This document shows, one piece after another, positions 34,076 through 44,206 of a DNA stretch of 64,000 nt. Within the stretch, counting starts at the first letter, position 1; every line of letters begins with the position of its first letter. The DNA comes from Gremmenia infestans (Eukaryota; Ascomycota; Leotiomycetes; Helotiales; Hamatocanthoscyphaceae): the NCBI GenBank assembly GCA_032629725.1, contig JAFEVB010000044.1, positions 310,001-374,000 of the forward strand, written 5' to 3'. A program made the translations under genes and the position numbers. The notes below the pieces were generated by a model. It was not told the DNA's origin, ran no database searches, and saw only the letters and a program-made list of their open reading frames with translations.

Positions 34076-36702
34076 GGTGGTGGAGAGAGGGGGTATTTCG
34101 TGGTGTATCAAAGTTGGTAGATATCGTGTAAAGCTGTAGCTAGCTGTTGTGGGGGCACGATATGCTGGAGATCTTGCGGTGAATAACAGCCGCAGAGTAA
34201 GATTCCTGCGCAAATGAAGTGAGAACCTCTTCTGTTGTAGCAGGCTTATAGCATGCGCTCGTGTGGGAGGTCTCGTAGGGTCAGGCTGATCAAAGAACGA
34301 AGTACGGCGCAAATATCGTCTGGTATCGGAAATTCGTAAAAATGCTCCCGGCTTAGGTAGTATTGTAAATGAAAGGTATAGCAGAAGGGTTTATACAGGT
34401 GTGGCCTTCTATCATATATGCAACGATGTTTGGGCGCATGTGCTGCTGCAATATACAATACTGTATATAAATATAACGAGGCTGTACTGGACTGGGTCGG
34501 GTCACAGAATCCGAGGTTTCGCTTGGTGGCTTGACAGAAGGGCTGAAATCATCCACCCCAGCAGATTTACCAACATCAGTATATATCAATATATATACAT
34601 TTCTAACAAAATCAAAGTTCCACCATTTTCCCCCTTTTCTTCCGCCCTTTTCCTTTTCCTACTACCGTATCGCTACTATTTCAAGAGAAACGGCACAATT
34701 ACGGGCTGCAAAGGGGCCGATAGGGGAAGACGAACCCTCCTTGGCCTCTTCCCCGCGCTGTAGGCCATTGAAACGCGGGGTAAACGCCTGGAATCTTACT
34801 GCTACTATAATAAGATCAAGGCGTTTGGAGCCTGGACAGGCCTCCTCCAAGTATCTTCCTGTTGAATTGTCCCTCTGCTAGCCAAGAGGCTGGCAAATTG
34901 TTAACCAAGTCTTGTTCTAGAAACATGTTCAACTCCCATTTTCAAGTGGCAATAAGAGTTATATTTGCAAGTGCAAATGTTTATATGGAATTATCATCAG
35001 ATACGGACATGATTATTGCATTACCCAGCAGTCCTCAATTATAGAACTACACTATTTTCGTTTCATTCAAAGATGACGAAGCATCTTGTGACACTACTAT
35101 CGGTCCTTTCAAAGGGCCTTCTGGGCCATAAGGCAAAATATACAGTTATATCTACGGATCTATTAAGATTTCTTGCTCGGAGTAGTCTTCTTATAGTTAA
35201 CCTGGACTTGGATAGTCATTTATCTCAATCATCTAGTGGAGAGGGATGCCATGTCATGCTACTTGGCTTGTGAATAAGCTCCTTATGGAATGGTTCACCT
35301 ATTAAATTATATTTCGTCACTTTAGCGGCTCTCTAAGCCTCTAGTAGACGATATTGAAGATTTTTATGTTTATTACGAAATAGTCTGTACTCTTTCTGAG
35401 AAGGGAAGTCCATAGTAAATAATTTATTAAGACTATTTTCCTCTTGCATATATAGATTGTTATATATTAACAATTCTTATATACCACTGACACTCTACCA
35501 GCCAGTAGTACTGCTTTTCGCAAACTCCTTGTACGCTTATTATTACGCATAAGGATCAAGAAGTTTTGAGGTTCATCATCTTTATAACTCAAAGTGCTGT
35601 TGGTCTGGTAATGCAAGATGTGTTATTTTATTTCTTGAGTACCAATAGTAAGGATCCATATTGCGGAAACCGTGGTTACGTGGTGTTGAAATATCACACG
35701 GGGCCGTTTATAATTTGTAAGGTACAAAAGATTAGGTCGATTGGGCTTGGATAAGATGTTTACTACGCGTAGCTTTATCGAGGTTGTTGGGCCAAGGAAA
35801 ATGAAAGGATGAATAGAGGTCAAGTTCCTCTCCCGGATACATTCTTATAATAATTACTTCCAATTCTAACTACAATTTCGAACCACATCTCAGTAATTTT
35901 CTGATATTACAACTCTTAGGAGAGGGTAAAAATCCTAGGCCAGCACTCAGGAGGTTCAGCTGTGGAGGAGAATGATTTTGCAATATTCAAAGAGTTTCGT
36001 GTTTATTCTTTTCTTTGGTATGGGGATATCTCGCAAATCGATGTACTAACTGTTAATGCAAAGCAGCACTCAAGAAAAGCTGCTATTAAGTAGTTGTGAT
36101 TGCTTATTTCCCCTTAAATTCTAATACTTGCTATTAACCAAACGAATTTCGGATTTCAAGCCTATAAACTTTATAATAAAAGAACTGTGTTAAGTCAACC
36201 TGACAATTGGTAACGCAAATATGGTGCCTGTATATGCTCGATCACCTGACTATTGGCTCGGGATTATTGGGGTTCTGAGCTGTTCCGTTAATTATATTAA
36301 GCTGACCTTATTACTCTACGTATATAAAACCTTCACTAGTAAATAGATTGTTCTTAAAGACATTTCTTGATGTAACTGTGATACAATGTCACGCGACCTT
36401 TTCTTCGTCAGGTACCGGGCCTTAGCTTTTGGTACAACACGATGTATTTTGTCGTGCTAATGATCCCACCTCTCCTTTAGAACTTTTTAATGAGAAGAAA
36501 AATCCCCCACGCACAAGTTATCTTGACCCCTCATTCTTGATAAATAAAGGCTTATGCCAACCCCACAGCGCCGAACTCCACAAAACCCCGCAACACCCCA
36601 CAACACCCCACTACGCGAGGCGAGAAGTCAGCCTGTCATAATTGGGTGTCTCGATCGAAAAGAAACAAATTGCTCGAGTTATTCACTTCTTTATAGGCTC
36701 GG
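34076..36702. other. AT-rich gene-free region, 2.6 kb
   Basis: It starts with the Ric8 promoter. From about 34.9 to 36.4 kb the sequence is AT-rich and TA-rich, with only short frames and none with a known motif; it may be decayed repeat sequence. At 36560-36612 stand CCCCAC (three times) and CCCCGC once, about 100 bp before the P450 gene. Confidence 0.5.
36557..36612. promoter_or_regulatory. CCCCAC/CCCCGC cluster upstream of P450 gene
   Basis: Four copies of CCCC(A/G)C in about 55 bp (AACCCCAC, AACCCCGC, CACCCCAC, CACCCCAC). These match the core of the cluster-wide motif and, read on the other strand (GTGGGG, GCGGGG), the SYGGRG binding consensus of the carbon catabolite repressor CreA. The role is inferred. 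Confidence 0.45.
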
Positions 36703-38495
36703 ATGGACTTTCGCTTTAAAGTATCTAACCAAACTTTTACCATGATTGATCGAATAATGGATCAAATAATGGATCAACGTGTGTTTCTTTATTCGGTTGT
36801 TGGACTTCTCACGGCTGTCCTGGCAAGATATCTTACTACCAGGGGCCGAAAGAAGTACAAGTTTCCTCCGCTCGTCCCAGGCATTCCGATTATGGGAAAT
36901 TCGCTCCAAGTTCCCCTAACCCAGCAAGGGCAATGGGCAAAAAATCTGGCTGATAAATATGGAGAGATGTAGAAAGATCTATCATTGGAACTGCCGGGCT
37001 TTGCTAATTAGCTCCCAGGTTTACCGTTAAGTTTGGCGCAAGCACATGGGTATTCCTTAACTCTAGTCGCGTCGTAACAGATCTTATGGAGAAAAGGGCT
37101 GCCATTTATTCGAGTCGCCCACCCGCCCCCATGACTCAGGATATCATGTCAGGCGGGGGCAGAGTGGTCCTGATGCCGTACGGTGATAGATGGCGCCAGA
37201 CGAGAAAAATAATGCATCAGATTTTAAGCACACGACAAAAAGATACCTTTCAAGATTTTCAAGAGCTTGAATCTAGGCATTTGCTTTACGATTACCTTCA
37301 CCACCCAGATCGCTGGTTCTCCGCCAATGGAAGATATGCCAACTCTGTTATTATGAGTGTTGTCTTTGGTATTAGGTCAAAACTAGACGATCCTGATGTC
37401 ACGAATCTTTTCGAAACAATAGAGATGTTTCTCGAACAACAACAACCGGGGGTCAACTTGGTCGATGGGTTTCCTATCCTTGCTAAGTTGCCGGAATTCC
37501 TGCAATGGTGGCGTCCAAGAGGGTTGAAGATGTTTGAATATACTAGGGGGTGAGTTGATCCGATCTCGCCAGGGATGCTAATCTGATTCATACCTTCTCA
37601 GTGTCTATAAGAAACAACTCGATATTGTAAAGGCTCGGATCGAAAACGGCACCCAAAAGAACTGTTTTGCTGTGGATTTCCTCAAGAACAACGATGAAAA
37701 ATACTTCAACGAGACCCAGCAATTATTTACCCTTGGTACACTCATGGAGGCAGGAAGCGATACCACCCGAGTCTCTGTGGGGCAGCTTATTGCTGGTGCT
37801 GCCACCTATCCAGACTGGGTAGTCCGCGCAAGAGCTCAGCTGGATGAAGTATGTGGTAGCAATGCGGACCGCCTCCCCAGTTGGGAAGACAAAGACAAAC
37901 TGCCCTACATCGTTGCAGTAGTGAAAGAAGTATTCCGCTGGCGCCCAAATATTGCCGAAATTGGAGCACCAACTTCGTGTACCAAAGATGACGAGTACGA
38001 AGGATACAGCTTCCCGGCTGGAACAGTATTTGTGTGGAATGCGTGGGCCATTGCACTGAATCCGAAAGAATACGAACAGCCAGAGCGCTTCTGGCCAGAG
38101 AGGTTCTTGAATGATGATTTGAAAAATGGACTCAAAGGTCATTGGGCTTTTGGACCAGGTAATCCTGTCACATATTTCAGACTTAATTTGATCCACTAAT
38201 CACGTTAGGTCGTCGTGTATGTGTCGGCTGGAATGTTGGAGAGATGAATGTCTGGATAGCCGCTGCGAGACTGTTATATTGTTTTGATTTTATTGAAGAC
38301 AAGGTAACATCCAGCCAAGTTTTGCAGGGTTGAGGAGACGTGCTAACAAATTTCAAGGCAAACCCGATAGACACCATGAACATTCCCCAGTTGACTAAGA
38401 ATAAGGCCCCTTTCCCGGTGATTATAAAGGTACGAAGTCCAGCTCATGCTGCCCTTATCGAACGAGATTGTTTGGCGGCAACAAAGGCGATTTAG
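36703..38495 (+). CDS. Cytochrome P450 monooxygenase (left cluster copy)
   Basis: Five exons, 36703-36968, 37019-37549, 37602-38158, 38209-38303 and 38358-38495, join in frame to 528 residues. Two later in-frame Mets (residues 14 and 19) are alternative starts. An N-terminal membrane helix is followed by FPPLVPGIPIMGN. Then come the C-helix WRQTRK, I-helix AGSDTT, the ExxR as EVFR, the PERF segment and the heme loop FGPGRRVCVGW, which is split by intron 3. All residues needed for activity are there. It resembles fungal microsomal P450s that act on aromatic or polyketide-like substrates. As first gene of the cluster it likely hydroxylates the aromatic substrate; this is inferred. Confidence 0.9.
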
Positions 38496-38978
38496 GGTGT
38501 CGAGGACGTTTAAATTAGATGATAGAATTGAATATGATTCGTTTATACTGTCTGAGTCGATGCAGGCTCCGACTCAGTAATCCAATGCCAACATAGAATT
38601 CCTTTTTGACGCGTAATTTGTAGATTTGAATCAGATCAGCGTGTGAAATAAATTGAGTTTGTTGAGTCAGGACACTAAGTTAACTTAACTTAAGTAACAG
38701 TTTATATGACGTAACTTGACTTAACGCAACTTAGTATAACTTAAGTCCAATCAAATCACGTTGAGTTCTATGCACACGCTGGATTTGATAGTCGTGTAGA
38801 GTCAAATTCAAGCAGTGGGTCGTGGTTATTCTCGGAAGTGCAAGGAGAGTAACATCACTATCCTTTATCTCTTCCACAGAATTTGCAATCTAATTTATAC
38901 TCTACACGTCTAAATAGAACCACAAGACTCCAGATTCCTCTATCTGCTCTATGGAGTAATAAATGGAGAAAGATACAG
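38496..38978. other. Convergent intergenic region with short repeats
   Basis: It lies between the 3' ends of the P450 (+) and SDR (-) genes. CTGAGTCG (38552-38559) and CGACTCAG (38570-38577) form a perfect 8-bp stem. Repeated TAACTTAA/AACTTA units occupy 38679-38745. No gene is seen. Confidence 0.5.
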
Positions 38979-40035
38979 CTAGAAGTCTGGCTTGATTCCC
39001 ATACGAAGCTGGCCTTCATTGACAGCCTTTGATAAGTCACTACCCATCCACAAATGCTGACTCTTATGAAGTGGCTCCTCAAGCTCAACAGCATCATTAC
39101 CTGACACCCATATTGTTCTACCGTTGAGCCCAGGCCTCACAATCGGAATCAAGAGTGCTCTTGCAACCCCATTAGTATCGTTGGCGGGGAGGGCCGTAGG
39201 TTTTGACCATAGATCCGCGATGAATTGTGGCATCATTGGCGTCACGGTCATCCAGGGAGCGACCATGTTGATGCTTATGTTCTTTTCAGGCAGGACAGAC
39301 CTTAAACCTCGCATTAGACCGAGCACACCTGCCTTAGCAGCACAATAATTGAAAAGTGGCGGCGTATCTATAAGACTATAAATGTATCAGCTGGCTTGCA
39401 ACGAGATATTTGGTGTGTAAGTTTCAAGATACCTGGCAGCCGATCCCGTGATTACCAATTGATGCTTCTGCTCCGGGTTTTTCTCGAAGAAATGAATAGC
39501 AGCTTTCGCTGTATAGAGGACGCCGTGCAAGTTGATCTCAATACTTTTCATGCTAGGCTCCTTCAGCTTCCCAGCATCGTCAAGCTCACTTTCCAGAAGT
39601 CCCTCGAATCCATGGATACCCGCGTTAGCGTAAACGGCGTCAATGTGCTTGAATGTCGCGTATGTCGTCTCAAAAAGAGCCATAACAGAATCCCACTTGG
39701 AGACATCTGTCAATACAAAAATTGCTCGCCTACATCCCTAAGTCTTAACCACATGCACTCGAAAATATTCTCAATCAAGGACTCCTTACTCCTTTAGCTC
39801 GGCAACAAATTGCTCTCCTGCCTCCTTGTTCATATCTGCGATCACAACATTCGCGCCGGCTCCTTGAAGATATTAGTACATATAAGTAGATATAACAGTT
39901 ACATTCCATGTGAATCTCACTATGAGCAATTGTGACTGTTGCCTTGCCGATGCCGCTGGCACCCCCAGTTACAATAATGGTTTTGGCATGTAGAGTAGCA
40001 AGTTCATCAGACGTGACAGGCGGTAATAGAGACAT
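38979..40035 (-). CDS. Short-chain dehydrogenase/reductase (left cluster copy)
   Basis: Exons 40035-39921, 39862-39790, 39729-39433 and 39375-38979 give 293 residues. Classical SDR motifs: TGGASGIG near residue 22 for the nucleotide, NAG in the middle, a Ser in GSAAS and the catalytic YCAAK. The C terminus (VAPWMTVTPMMPQ, then a segment with ALLIPIVRPGLNGRTIWVSG) is of the fungal type close to 15-hydroxyprostaglandin dehydrogenase homologues. It would oxidise a hydroxyl group or reduce a ketone with NAD(P). The intron phases and exon lengths (115/73/297) match those of the paralogue at 51896-52983 (112/73/300), so the two share an origin. It is divergent from the lactamase-fold gene and shares its promoter. 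Confidence 0.88.
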
Positions 40036-40374
40036 CGTATTCTCAATAATGAAATATTGAAGACTTAGATTACTTTGTTCAATTGGTACCTGAGGATGGT
40101 ATGCACTTATCAGGACATTATCTTGAACTTTCACGCCCAAATATCTGGGCATGGTTTCCCCCGGGTGTGGGGTAACCGACCCCACGAAATTTAGGACACG
40201 ATTAAGCCCACTCCGATAAAACAGGCACAGAAAACTGGACACATAGTGATAATCCCTGAAGTTCCTCATTTGTCAAAACAGATCTGGAGAATGGGAAAAA
40301 AACTGGGTCAATGAGTTCACATCACTTTTGTTTTGTCCACCATCTATACCGCCAGTTGCTGATATTTCGCCAGC
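40036..40374. promoter_or_regulatory. Bidirectional promoter with palindromic GTGGGGT-N5-ACCCCAC
   Basis: The 339-bp gap separates the divergent SDR (-) and metallo-beta-lactamase-fold (+) genes. At 40167-40185 the cluster motif GTGGGGTA is mirrored by ACCCCAC with 5 bp between, which suits a dimeric regulator. The function is inferred. Confidence 0.5.
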
Positions 40375-41346
40375 ATGCTACCTCCTGCTCAGACCCACCA
40401 AAACTATGTCACTCTATCTATGTTTCCCGGCGGCTTTATCACTCTACCAGAAAAGAGTTTCGTTTCACCTAGTGATGGTGATATCAAGCGGACCGTACCC
40501 TCTCTCGCCTTTTTGATCTCACATCCAGGATTTGGCGATGCGAGCACCACAACCACACAACCCATACGATTGATGTTTGATCTCGGATTACGTTCAGCGG
40601 CTACCAAATACTCAGACAAACAGCAAACACATCTACAAAATCGTCTGCCTTACATTCTTGGCTCAAGTATAGCAAGTCAACTGTTGAAAGGTGGATTAAG
40701 TGCTGCATCGGATATAGACGTTGTGATTCTAAGCCATATCCATTATGATCATCATGGAGACCCGGAGGAATTTCCTCAGTCCACTTTTATCGTTGGAAGT
40801 GGAAGTTGCGAAATTCTCAAGAATGGTTTGGCAGGAACCGCTAGTCACCAGCACTTTCAGCAGGACTTATTGCCGTTTACGAGAACTTTGGAGCTTCCAA
40901 GAACGGATATCGATGAAGAAATCTTTCGTCTTCAGCTGAGCAACGGACGTATGGTCGAGAATCATTGGTCTGCCATAGGGCCTTTCCCTCATGCGTTAGA
41001 TCTGCTAGGCGATGGTTCTATATTTGTTATCGACAGCCCTGGGCATCTTCCAGGCCATCTAAACTTGCTCTGTCGAGTGGATCAAAAGAGCTGGGTGTAC
41101 CTTGGGGGTGACTCATGTCACGATACTAGGCTTCTCACAGGCGAGAAGGCGATCTCTAGTTGGGAGGATCATGAGGGCAATGTTATGTGTATTCATTTGG
41201 ATAAGGGTAAAGCTGAGGACACGTTGAGGAAAATAGCACGGCTATCAGAACTGGAACATTCTAAGGTTCAGATCATAATGGCCCACGATTGGAAGTGGTA
41301 TGAGAGGAACAAGGCTTCTTGCTTTCCCGAAATGCTTCAATTTTGA
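40375..41346 (+). CDS. Metallo-beta-lactamase-fold hydrolase (lactonase-like, left copy)
   Basis: Intronless, 323 residues. The zinc site H121-x-H123-x-D125-H126 lies in SHIHYDHHGD. Further ligand regions are DSPGHLPGH near 220, GGDSCHD near 243 and AHDWKW near 310. The arrangement is that of the AttM/AiiA-like N-acyl homoserine lactonase branch, which opens lactone rings, although many fungal relatives act on other esters or lactams. It shares a promoter with the left SDR. The paralogue at 57490-58625 has three introns, whereas this copy has none. I infer opening of a lactone intermediate in the pathway. Confidence 0.87.
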   Translation: MLPPAQTHQNYVTLSMFPGGFITLPEKSFVSPSDGDIKRTVPSLAFLISHPGFGDASTTTTQPIRLMFDLGLRSAATKYSDKQQTHLQNRLPYILGSSIASQLLKGGLSAASDIDVVILSHIHYDHHGDPEEFPQSTFIVGSGSCEILKNGLAGTASHQHFQQDLLPFTRTLELPRTDIDEEIFRLQLSNGRMVENHWSAIGPFPHALDLLGDGSIFVIDSPGHLPGHLNLLCRVDQKSWVYLGGDSCHDTRLLTGEKAISSWEDHEGNVMCIHLDKGKAEDTLRKIARLSELEHSKVQIIMAHDWKWYERNKASCFPEMLQF

Positions 41347-41501
41347 AAGGCTACAAGAACATCATGCACTTCTGAATTTGTCCATAGCCAGGAGACACGC
41401 TTGGGCATTTAAAGGTCATTTTCGATCTAATAAAGATATAGCGAACAATGACATATACCCTTGAACAACCATTCAACCCAGCCCATGGCCAACCCATTTG
41501 A

Positions 41502-41942
41502 TCATCCTCGCGCGGATTCTTTCTCCTTGGCAACGTCCAAAATGACCTTCTCGGCAATCTTAAACCCCTCTAAACCAGCCGGCATTCCACAGTAGATAGA
41601 TACCTGCAGAAGAACCTCCCGAATTTCCACCTCAGAAGCTCCGTTGTTCAAAGCCCCTCTGACATGTACCGCCAACTCCGGCCCCCGGTTCAGCGCGCAC
41701 AGCATTGCCATGTTCAACATCGATCTCGTCTTTCGTTCCAATCCTGGTCTTGACCATACAGAGCCCCAACATGTTTCGGTGACTAGTTCTTGCATTGGCC
41801 GCGCGAATTCCGACGATCCGTTGACAAGGGCTTTGTCCACGTACGTTTTGCCGGCGACCTCATAGCGAATTTTGAGACCTTCGTCGAAGAGCGTCTGGTG
41901 AGCTTTTACCACGCTGTCGCTCGATGCTGGTGTGGAAGTCAT
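41502..41942 (-). CDS. Carboxymuconolactone decarboxylase family protein (PcaC-like)
   Basis: Single exon of 146 residues, the size of bacterial PcaC (about 130). Seen are the CMD-family helices: RKTRSMLNMAMLCALNRGPELAVHVRGALNNG with the conserved His, then EIREVLLQVSIYCGMPAGLEGF, where Glu, Tyr, Gly and Pro are conserved. PcaC decarboxylates gamma-carboxymuconolactone to 3-oxoadipate enol-lactone in protocatechuate breakdown. Fungi normally use carboxy-cis,cis-muconate cyclase instead, so the exact reaction here is uncertain and may be a related decarboxylation or hydrolysis. It is next to a PcaD-like hydrolase on the opposite strand. A TACCCCGC element lies 140 bp upstream at 42082-42089. 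Confidence 0.87.
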   Translation of the reverse strand: MTSTPASSDSVVKAHQTLFDEGLKIRYEVAGKTYVDKALVNGSSEFARPMQELVTETCWGSVWSRPGLERKTRSMLNMAMLCALNRGPELAVHVRGALNNGASEVEIREVLLQVSIYCGMPAGLEGFKIAEKVILDVAKEKESARG

Positions 41943-42909
41943 GTTGAAAGAAGGGTTGTCTGGAGCTTCGCGGTGGAATTGATAACGTTCGTTTGGCAGA
42001 GAAGTATTGAAAGGGGCCTGTGGTGATATCTGGCGAAAGTATTTTCTATTCCCGTGGAATTGTAGCAGTGCTCCTGTGTACTACCCCGCCATGCTAAGAG
42101 AGTGCAAGGGTTGTGTGCCATTTTCTAAAGCGTGCGGGGAGCTTACCTCCGAATAATGCTTGACCCTGGTTCTTTCTTTAACACCAAAGGTTGCGCATGG
42201 AAATGCGCAACCTTGGGTGAAATTATAGCTTGTGCCAAAACCAAATCACCTGGGTAGAAATCACATAGAGAGGTTATCTGGTCTAGTCATACACACATCA
42301 TTTTGGTAATAATCTGTATAATAGGCCTCTGATCTATTTCCCTTTGTATTACTGGTTATTTAATTTGTGTTGATAATAAGAGAATCCTTAGTCTAATGCT
42401 TCGATGTAATAATATAGACCAAACTTTCTCTTGCAATTATGTAAACTTTGTAAAATTACCAATTTTTCTCATATTTTTACACTAGATTAAGCTATTATTG
42501 AATTGTTCTTTTCCTGTACAATTGCTACAGAGACCTTTAAAAGGAGCTATCATAGAATAAAGTTTATAATCCAACTTGAATTTTGGAGGTCTGGAGCTCC
42601 GTACCTCTTTTCTATGTGGGGTAGTCTGCAAGGATTCGGTTACACTTACTTGTATACAAACTTTCTTGCCGAGTTCGAACATCGTAGGCGACCCGCTGAA
42701 TATCCATCCTCTGGGCAAGAAGAGACAACAAGGGTAGCCCTCACGTAAATCGCTCCCACATCACGCCAACTCTCCGGTTCCTCGACGGGATATCATTGTT
42801 CTCCCCTATACTTCTACATCAGTAGTCACTCATCGCAAACTGCCACATCTGGTCACCCCCGATATAGATTGTCCTTGATTATCACCACTCTCATTATACG
42901 ACCTTCGCA
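41943..42909. promoter_or_regulatory. Bidirectional intergenic region of CMD-like and alpha/beta hydrolase genes
   Basis: It carries TACCCCGC (42082-42089) on the side of the decarboxylase-like gene and GTGGGGTA (42616-42623) on the side of the hydrolase gene. A strong hairpin lies at 42183-42218. Between 42300 and 42560 it is AT-rich. No gene is seen. Confidence 0.5.
42183..42218. repeat. 16-bp inverted repeat, 4-nt loop
   Basis: ACCAAAGGTTGCGCAT and ATGCGCAACCTTGGGT pair with one mismatch around the loop GGAA. The stem is G+C-rich in an otherwise AT-rich spacer. Possible roles are a small foldback element or an RNA structure; none is shown. Confidence 0.8.
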
Positions 42910-43749
42910 ATGCCTTATATAACACACACAAACGGACAAAAAACACATTATCTAGAAGATGATTTTACTGACCCCTGGAAGCCTCGGGACACCATCATAA
43001 TTCAACATGGATTTGCGCGACACGCTGCATTCTGGTACCATTGGATCCCGATACTGAGCCGGAATTACAGAGTGATTCGGCGAGATGCGCGAGGTCATGG
43101 ATTATCTAGCTCTCCACCGTTTCCAAACACCACTTCATACGAATACAATGTTGACACAATAATTGACGAAATTGTGGATACAATTGATCAACTCAAACTA
43201 AAGAAGGTGCACTTTGTGGGAGAGTCCACCAGTGGAATTCTCGGCTGTATTCTTGCGGCAAAACATCCGGATAGACTTCATAGTCTTACCATTTGCTCAA
43301 CTCCCACCCACCTCCCTCCAGCGGCCCAGAAGCTCTTTGCATTCGGTTATGCCGAATGGTCCACTGCATGTTTGAAGCTAGGATCTCGAGGATGGGGAGA
43401 GAGTTTAGCCAAGATACCAGGCACGGTCTCCATGCCTGACCCAGAATACATAGAGTGGTGGATCAATCAGGTATCCCTTTCGAGTAGTGAAGGCCTAGCT
43501 GGATATGCGGACTTCTTGTGCAAGGTGGACTGCACTTCTTTCCTGCGCCAGATCGAAGTGCCAACGTTGATTCTAGCGCCAATGCGGAGTGCAGCAACTA
43601 CCGTGGAGGATCAGAAGGCTATTCAGGCACAAATACGAGGCTCAACATTGGTGATGATAGATGCAGCAGGGCATGAAATTTATGTGCAAAATCCAGAAGC
43701 ATGTCAGCATGCATTTTTAACATTTCTCAGTCGTCTGTCTGGGTCATAA
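42910..43749 (+). CDS. Alpha/beta hydrolase (3-oxoadipate enol-lactonase-like)
   Basis: Single exon, 279 residues. An oxyanion HGF motif (IIIQHGFARHAAFW) is followed by RRDARGHGLSS, a nucleophile elbow GESTSG with Ser of GES at about residue 104, and AGHEI with the catalytic His near 257; an Asp/Glu in between is likely. The layout fits PcaD-like enol-lactonases and fungal relatives. The elbow reads G-x-S-x-S instead of the usual G-x-S-x-G. Together with the neighbouring PcaC-like protein it suggests lactone hydrolysis at the end of an aromatic pathway. No signal peptide is seen. Confidence 0.85.
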   Translation: MPYITHTNGQKTHYLEDDFTDPWKPRDTIIIQHGFARHAAFWYHWIPILSRNYRVIRRDARGHGLSSSPPFPNTTSYEYNVDTIIDEIVDTIDQLKLKKVHFVGESTSGILGCILAAKHPDRLHSLTICSTPTHLPPAAQKLFAFGYAEWSTACLKLGSRGWGESLAKIPGTVSMPDPEYIEWWINQVSLSSSEGLAGYADFLCKVDCTSFLRQIEVPTLILAPMRSAATTVEDQKAIQAQIRGSTLVMIDAAGHEIYVQNPEACQHAFLTFLSRLSGS

Positions 43750-44206
43750 TTATCATGTATACAATTACACGAGACAAAAATGTTTCCTTAGATCAATATC
43801 ATAAGGATCAATATCAAATTGCGGTTCATCAACAAAGAAATAGGTGAACAATGAAGAATTTATAGATTTAGTAGGATGCTGTTACCGTAGTCTCGGTGAG
43901 CTCCGTTTGCTATTTGCGCGCTGTTCTGTCACAGGGAAAACGACTGAGGTGGGAATTCATGGTGAGTCGGACTAGGTGGGAATAGTTTCCTGGAAAATGC
44001 CACAGGGCGTCGTGGATGCTATAATGTATCCGGCAATCCATGCTGAATCGATATAGTCAAAGTGTTGTTAGGTCATTTGAAGGGCGATATTTCCGGGAAA
44101 GGACGTACCGGGTTAGATACGATATCATAGATTCTTGAGGATGGATTATAACTCAGGTAATAGAAGAAAAGAGAAGTGTGTGATGAAATTGGATTTCTCT
44201 ACATAT
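43750..44206. other. Convergent intergenic region
   Basis: It lies between the 3' ends of the alpha/beta hydrolase (+) and the dehydrogenase (-) genes. A few short direct repeats (ATCAATATCA, 43793-43815) are seen and nothing else. Confidence 0.4.
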
